This document shows, piece after piece, positions 57,669-64,000 of a stretch of 64,000 nt of DNA. This DNA is from Anticarsia gemmatalis (lineage: Eukaryota; Arthropoda; Insecta; Lepidoptera; Erebidae). Made by a program: the position numbers and the translations under genes. Below the pieces are notes generated by a model. The model saw only the letters and a program-made list of their open reading frames with translations, was not told the DNA's origin and did not search any database. Location: contig NC_134765.1 in assembly GCF_050436995.1 (NCBI RefSeq), forward strand, positions 2,817,501 to 2,881,500, written 5' to 3'. Each line of letters starts with the position of its first letter. Within the stretch, counting starts at the first letter, position 1.

Positions 57669-58807
57669 TGATTTATTACGTGGAACAAACTAAGTATCTA
57701 TTTTAGTATGTAAAAAAATTGTGTGGCTATAAATTTGGTGGTATAGTAAAATGTATATACAAGGATGTTCTTTATAATATTGAATGAAAATTATTAAGTT
57801 AAGATTACTTGTACAATTTTCTAGAGCGTTCGTTAACCTGACGATGAATTTACAGAAAATTTAACGACTCCTCCAGCAATTACTAACAAAATAAATTATA
57901 ATTAATTTTAACGCTGACTAATGACCTCTAGAAAATTCCGACCTTCCTTCAAATCTTTAAGTATTGTCCAACAACTTAGTTAAGAGACTTGTGTGCAAGC
58001 TTCGTGACTGAAAAAAAAAAACAAAATTCAGAATTTAGAACGTCAGTGACACGAAGGCTTTTATGCAGCCGACTATGAGGTGTTTGGTACAACTACTTTT
58101 TAGTCAGAAAACACGGAATTATTAATTATAATCTAGATTAATTGTGCATGCTAAGGTTCTCTACTGAGTTGTCGGACTATAGTCTAACCCTTCTCTAGAT
58201 TTGTCAAGTTACGATTTTCAAAGGAAACGCGTAAAAGGTTAACTACAAAAGTGACAAACAGTTGAAAGCTTGTTTGTAGATAGTTGCTACAAAACTATGC
58301 GTTTATACTAAGTATGTAAGTACATCGAAAATAAAACAATAATGTGCTTAACACACGAAAGCATTGAGTGGATTAAGTTCCGTAATGTATTTTTTTTACT
58401 GTGGACAATATACTGAAGGTGATTGTTTAAAAACGTTAACGATGTTTTATTGTGGGCGGGGACATGTACTAAATTGTTGCATTGTTAGGTTAACTTTTGT
58501 TAAAAAAAATAATTAAAGGTCTTGAATTTTTAAACCTTAAAATATTTTCGCAATATTTTACCATACTTGTGGCACTTAATTTTATTCTTATAATCAGAGT
58601 ATTGTGATAATGAACTGATTAGTTCCTTTACCATGTATCTTCGTACCTTCAGTAGCCTTTTTATGTGGTAGAGTATAGGTAGGTGTCATATAACTCAGAA
58701 AAAATCTTAACATGAATTCTTCAAAATACGTACTAAGCACATCCACACAAATCCATCAGATGATAAATACATTAAATATAAATTTTATAAGGCCATTAAA
58801 ATTAGGG
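57669..58807. other. AT-rich intergenic DNA
   Basis: Nothing recognised. Confidence 0.5.
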
Positions 58808-58890
58808 CGGTCGGGCCGCGAGCAAATTGTTGTGAGCATCGGCTTGGCGCACAAAGAGCGCCGGCTAATCAATTGCTTCGGCCCGCACCG
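58808..58890. repeat. GC-rich imperfect inverted repeat
   Basis: The left arm (CGGTCGGGCCGCGAGCAA plus ATTG, 58808-58829) is close to the reverse complement of the right arm (CAATTGCTTCGGCCCGCACC plus G, 58870-58890). An inner GGCGC / GCGCC stem encloses ACAAAGA. It stands out in AT-rich flanks and includes a TAATCAATTG homeodomain-like site. Nature unknown: fold-back, regulatory element or structured RNA. Confidence 0.45.
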
Positions 58891-59319
58891 ACTCTTGCGC
58901 ACCACACACGCGTTCTAACAACTACCACAAGTTTAATAATACACATTTTCGGTAGAGGTTTTTGTAAGTGGGGTAATAGAGGTTTTTTGGCACTGATTTT
59001 CGGAATAGTGTCTTCTTTTATAAGTACGTTTTTCTGCTTTTAAACGTTTGGATGCTTAATATGAAATATTAAGATTTAGCTTACGAGACCTACAATGTGC
59101 TATATGTGTTAAAACGTAGTTCTGGGTAGTATTAATTGGAAAAAATAAAATATATTTCTTATTTTATAGTTATGTTAACCTGAACTGAAAATTAATTACG
59201 AAAATTGACTGCGTATTAGAATGAAAAAAACACCTATTACTACTATTGAAACTTCCTGGTTCCTAAAATCTCAAAATCCGACTTATACAGTTTCGTTTCA
59301 CCAATCGTCATACTCCGAA

Positions 59320-59500
59320 GTCGAAAGCCGGCTCTTCATTTATTTTATTAGCAGGACTCCGCGAGGCATCGTAACTCACTCGTCTAATGCATTTATTTAT
59401 TTCAGTCGTATCTTTAATTACGTGGACTTTACAATTAACGACTATCAATCCGTGGGACTGCACAGTGCGATATTTGCATTTGTACCGATATATTTCAAAT
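59320..59500. promoter_or_regulatory. candidate regulatory block with octamer and homeodomain motifs
   Basis: Contains TTAATTACG, CAATTAACGAC and ATTTGCAT (octamer, POU-type) within about 80 bases, plus GC-richer stretches (cgaaagccggctcttc, ccgcgaggcatcgtaac). It lies 4.3 kb upstream of n-Syb. No coding domain is visible in the open frames here. Confidence 0.25.
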
Positions 59501-61304
59501 AATAATATATTGGTCCAACTGGCACAAGCAAGGCTTCGCCGCGGTTCGAACCTTAGGGTTTCACAAAATTGTTTGTATTAACTTGCAGACGCTCGCTTTG
59601 GTATAAACTCCAGCCATGTATGACTTGAGAAATTATTGTCTTTTAGAAACTTTACATGTCGGTGTGTTCTGACGGAATGTTCAATCGCTTGATGTGATGA
59701 CCATAGTGATGGATCTAAATCTCTCCTACTCTGACCACGAGTTTGAAAAAGGGGATACGACTTTCAAAATATTATAAATAAATTCTTTAAAAATATACTA
59801 GAGACTTAATTTCCATATTCTACATAACGGCAAACTGTCACGTATTTTTTATAAAAACTATAGCTGGCCCTATACAAACTCACCCCTACGATAAAATACG
59901 ACCAAATAAAAACACTACAAAATACAATACCTATTTGTGTTAGCAGAAAACCACAGTCTAAAAATATTCCGTTTTACGTTCGTCTGAAAGGGTAGGTAAA
60001 TGTCATGGAGCCGTTTTCAGCACTTACCCTCACCACTGAACAGTGCACTTGAATAATAAATGTTTATCTATTCTGTGACACACGATGGTAGCGAAGTTTT
60101 ACTGTAGTGCGATTTTCTACTACTATCGAGTATCGACAACCGGCTATAGAAAATTGCTCCACTGTTGTTATTTAATTTTGTGGGTGAATAACGGCAGTGG
60201 TCACAAGTGGGTTGTGTGTGTGGGTATTGCGGTTTTTTCCGTTTGGTTAAAAATACGAAGAGTATGGTTACTCTGGAAATTTTGTTTGGTGCTAGTTAAG
60301 AGGTCTTCTTCCTCGTTAGTCGTTCTGTTGGACAAGGGTCTCCCGGACGAGAGTTAATTTATTTTTATTATTAAGTATTGAAATACTTTTTTGTCTTTAA
60401 TTATCTATTGTTAGATGCGGCTTTAGTCACGTGGAATTACAAAAATATAATATCACACACAAAGTATTAGTTTAATATAGAAAGTGATTAACTGTACAGA
60501 TTTCCGTTACTATCATAATATCTGACCAGTAATTTATTCAACAGAATAAACTAACGTTAATATTTTATTCCTGTATAAGAATGAAAAATACTTTACCGTC
60601 TCGTTGTATAACGGAGGAAAATGTCGTAAAAGAAGTTATTAAACAAGAGTTTATTATGCTTGGGTAGGTTTTGCTTTAGTACACGTAGCTATTGCTGGCT
60701 GGATTCTTAGGTAATGAGAATAAGTAAAATGTTCGTAGTTATTTTGAAATCTTTTTAAAACAGTTAGCAGGTGAAATACGTATTATTTATAACGGTAATG
60801 TTTTATTTTTTACATATTTACAGAGTATCAAAATATAATATTTACATCTAAAAAAAGTCAGAATGTACGAAAATAGCACAAAGCATTATAATAATAAAGT
60901 CCGAACGTAAATTAAATAGCTGTTTAGTGAAGTTAAGTTACCAAAAATACTCAGTACTTAAGTATTGGCTAAGTTGGGCAAATTTGGATCCCAAAGAGGG
61001 ACTTTCATCCATGCCCACGTTACCATAAACGTGCTTTTAATAGACGTGTTTTTTAACAAATACTTACTTATATTATACGCAATTACTAGCTAAGCAAACC
61101 GTATGTTAAAGAATGTTAGACAGAATTATAAATACCTGTATTCAAGATATTAATTAATGTTATGAATCAAAAATTACATAATGAATGACCTTAGAGGGTC
61201 AAAAATTATCCTTCAAACCCATCGAGGTCACCAACATTCTATCAACAATTAGGCCACTTAACCCGCAACTAGGCGTTGTAAACAAACCCGTGCATTGTCC
61301 ACGG
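59501..61304. other. intergenic DNA
   Basis: Nothing recognised. The frame at 60085-60357 shows no domain. Confidence 0.45.
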
Positions 61305-61363
61305 AGTTAACACGGCCCGGCTAAGTGTTAACCGATCCTTGTTAACGTTTTAGGTTAACAAGG
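61305..61363. promoter_or_regulatory. GTTAAC cluster with perfect 10-bp dyad
   Basis: CCTTGTTAAC (61337-61346) and GTTAACAAGG (61354-61363) are exact inverted copies separated by 7 bases. Two more GTTAAC sites lie within 40 bases upstream. Possibly a binding-site array; no factor is assigned with confidence. Confidence 0.3.
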
Positions 61364-62310
61364 CGACCGAGTGTTTACGAACAGCTGTTGGTTTAAGGAG
61401 GTAGCGCCTTGCTGTTGTGTGTGGTGGAAGGTGGGGGAGGCAGCGAGAGCGGAAGCGGAGGTTGTAGCGATTTGAAACTTGTTGATGTCGTTTAAAAAAA
61501 TATTGCTCACCTGTTTTGGACTCAAGTTTGAAATTGAAAAGAATGTTTTGATATTTGATAGTGCTCATTTTGTTTATCTATAAGCGCAGTTCCTACATAC
61601 CAATTTTCATATACCAAGAAACTATAATTGTGGTAAATCAATAACGTTTGTTTGTTGATTTTCTTTGAATTTACTTATTATACGAAATTAGCAGAATTTC
61701 ATACAAACACGTTTGTCTGGCTAAACAGTACAATGCCTCAATGTGCAATGATTGGATCTTATACGTACTTTAAGTGTAATCATAATATTCTACTCGCTCA
61801 AGTTTGTGCTTTAAACCATACATGAAAAAACGATGACGTAGATTACAAAACATTGTTCTGAACCTGAAAATTACTGTAATAATATGTTATTATAATAAAC
61901 CCACGCTAATTTTATTTCCACTTAAAACTTGTTCATAATATTTAAGATAAATTTCTGCATAAACATACATATATTATACAAGTCTACGTTACTCTTTAGG
62001 CATTGTCATAGTAACGTAAAAAATACACTATCGTTTAATTTTTGACATAACCTTTCCTTTTCACAAGTAAATATTTACAGAACTGTAACCCGATCATTCC
62101 GAACTCTATGTCAACATTGACACAATACTCCATCTCGCTCACTCATTCATGAAATGAAAGTGAGGTGAGATTTTATGTCAAAGTGAGTTTAACACGTGAA
62201 AAGTAATGTCACCTGTCGGCTTTGAGTCAAAATTCGGCAGTTTCCTCAAACTGTATTATCACGTATATGGTAATAGGTGGAGCGAGTGCGCGCGCGCCGG
62301 CATCTGTCCA

Positions 62311-62352
62311 AACACACACACAAACATACACACAGACAAACAAAAACACACA
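62311..62352 (+). repeat. CA-rich microsatellite
   Basis: Imperfect (CA)n with aaca and gaca interruptions, next to a CG-rich run (gcgcgcgcgccgg, 62289-62301). Confidence 0.8.
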
Positions 62353-62522
62353 TGCATTTGAAAAATGTATCAAAAACTAGCAAACAGGCATTGTAACTAT
62401 TTATATTTTATTTAAAATTTGACGTTTAATCCTACGTTGCTTATTTATTTGCTAGTTGTTATGAGTTGGCAAGATTTGTCGTTTATTTGTTGAGTATATA
62501 AATAAAGTGACAAATGACGTAA

Positions 62523-62581
62523 ATTCAAGGGCTGGGTTTTACGCGTCACAAATTGTGACGTGTAAAACCCAGCCCTTGAAT
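62523..62581. repeat. 59-bp near-perfect palindrome
   Basis: Arms of 29 bases (62523-62551 and 62553-62581) pair at 28 of 29 positions around a single central base. Each arm has TTCAAGGGCTGGGTTTTAC. There is essentially no loop, so it is cruciform-prone. It may be a minimal fold-back transposon; TA lies just outside both ends. Confidence 0.9.
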
Positions 62582-64000
62582 ATTTCGTTCATTCATTCAA
62601 AAAAACACGCCATTTTCCTAAAAGCAGAGTAAGTACGTCATTTGCTACGATCCATACATTTGTTTGTGTGTTTTAATAAAATATTACTATATGAAATTAC
62701 GTTGTACTGTTGTGGTAATTTTGATATCGATGTCCAAGTAGCTTAGGCCTTTTAGTATACTTACTGAAAAATGGTACGTCACAAATGTAAAGTTCATTGA
62801 AATGCCAAAATATTTTTTCGAATAAACTTAAACTCAGAAAAACATTGGTGGTTGTAAATTTCTCAATATTTTACCTCCCATTTACCTTCACCGTACTACC
62901 ACGAAACCCATTCACAAAGTTTGCAAAATCTTTTAATTGCAACCTTTACAAAAAGGTTACAAGCATAAAGTAACTATCAGAATCATAAGTTGAAGGAATC
63001 TAATCTTTCACGAGAGTTAAGTTCATTCAAGAAATAGCGACAACAGTTATGTTAATGGGTTTCAGATAAATGCTTACGTTTGTTTTATTTTCCAGATATG
63101 GGAGGTTTGTACTATTTCCTAAGGCTGTAAAAGAAACTGTAAATTTAATGCATTTTCAAACCAAAAAACTATTTTGCTTTGCTTACGTCGAGCCATTACA
63201 ACCGAGCTTTTAAACCACAAAATAAATAAATTGTTTAAAAATTGACATATTAATGAAAGGTTCCGATAAATTCATTACTTTAATATTTTTCCAAGTAGCT
63301 CCATTTTTTTTATCACTTAACGCTTTTATACCATTTAACTGTTAGAATAGTATACCTGAAACTTTGAATATTATGTAACTATCATTAGCAACAGAACAAA
63401 AAGATTTAATTAATTCTGAAGTGAAGTCGTTAGCATTGCTTTGCAGGTGGGCGCTACGAGACTTGAAACTCATAGTATCATTAAAATAGAAAGCTTAAAA
63501 ACGGACACTGAAAAGTGTATTTTTACATTTTTTACTATGAATGTGTTTATACCTACTAAAGGCAAGTAGGTAAGAATTTATGTATAAAACTTAATTTGTT
63601 AGAACTGACACTCGAAAAATGCAGTCAGGGTAATTCGAATCAACACTTAAAAGTATGTATACGCCCTGAATTATAGCAATATAATAATTTCGGTTATAAC
63701 TGTATAACAGGCTTCAAATCACTTCTTATTTATTCAATATTAAAATAGTTTTCGGAAAGTCAATAAAATTTCGAGAAGTCTATCTATGTTCAAATAGAAA
63801 TAGCATGTGTATTTTAAAGTAAAGTACAATAAAGAACAAATTACAGTACGCCCTACGCAACAAAGTCCTAAAACAACTTTCAGATCCAATTAACTCTTCA
63901 ATTTTATCAGGAACGCAGTATAAGTGGCTTCGACAAGCCGACAATGGCCGAAGACAACCGATATCGACCGAAGTTATTAATTGAGCATTGTACGCAGGCG
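62582..64000. other. AT-rich intergenic DNA to the window end
   Basis: No gene, element or RNA recognised. Confidence 0.5.

Noticed and set aside
1..64000. CRISPR arrays, operons or a bacterial-type defence system
   Set aside because: No regularly spaced repeats, no ribosome-binding sites, no clustered genes; the window is animal nuclear DNA.

Overview
The window looks like nuclear DNA of a moth or butterfly (Lepidoptera). It is AT-rich, almost free of long open reading frames, and full of repeats I recognise from lepidopteran genomes: tRNA-derived SINEs whose tail reads roughly 'cccgcacttggccag...agtgggac', short Helitrons ending in GGGTCAGCTAG|T, some carrying a GACA microsatellite, and small hairpin MITEs. 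No bacterial genes, operons, rRNA genes or CRISPR arrays are visible.

Only one host protein-coding gene can be recognised. It is neuronal synaptobrevin (n-Syb, the VAMP2-type vesicle SNARE), on the minus strand from about 55.09 kb down to 47.5 kb. A noncoding first exon (about 55090-54931) is followed by a 5.27-kb intron and four coding exons (49663-49519, 49239-49161, 48937-48858, 48505-48454). All junctions are canonical GT/AG, the reading frame continues across every junction, and the start codon is itself split by intron 1 (AT|G). The last exon is uncertain; the best candidate is 47563-47535.

The rest is intergenic or intronic DNA. 1-7.7 kb is plain DNA with one full SINE (3190-3520) and older SINE pieces. 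7.7-19 kb has GC-rich promoter-like patches (7.75, 9.7 and 18.25 kb), Helitron remnants, a perfect-arm MITE at 15.8 kb and a tandem p53-type site at 18.98 kb. 20-31 kb has SINE heads, a complete 186-bp Helitron (22916-23101), an enhancer-like patch (28.7 kb) and a LINE-like 3' end (31.1 kb). 32.2-35.4 kb is a 3.1-kb element with 22-bp perfect terminal inverted repeats. It encloses a broken, LTR-less piece of a Ty1/copia retrotransposon and an exon-like block on the opposite strand. 38.46-39.95 kb is a second inverted-repeat element with about nine copies of a GGCCWAGGTAC motif, a two-exon minus-strand gene remnant and a nested Helitron end. 43.3-43.5 kb looks like a promoter or regulatory region. 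52-53.4 kb holds a hAT-type MITE with an 8-bp target duplication and two head-to-head Helitrons. 55.1-64 kb is upstream of n-Syb and holds several compact GC-rich or palindromic blocks (58.8, 61.35 and 62.55 kb) plus an octamer/homeodomain cluster (59.4 kb) that could be regulatory.

I found no multi-gene system. The most unusual items are the split start codon and altered juxtamembrane segment of n-Syb, the two composite inverted-repeat elements, the tandem p53-type sites and the 59-bp near-perfect palindrome. All calls are from reading the sequence; no database search was possible.
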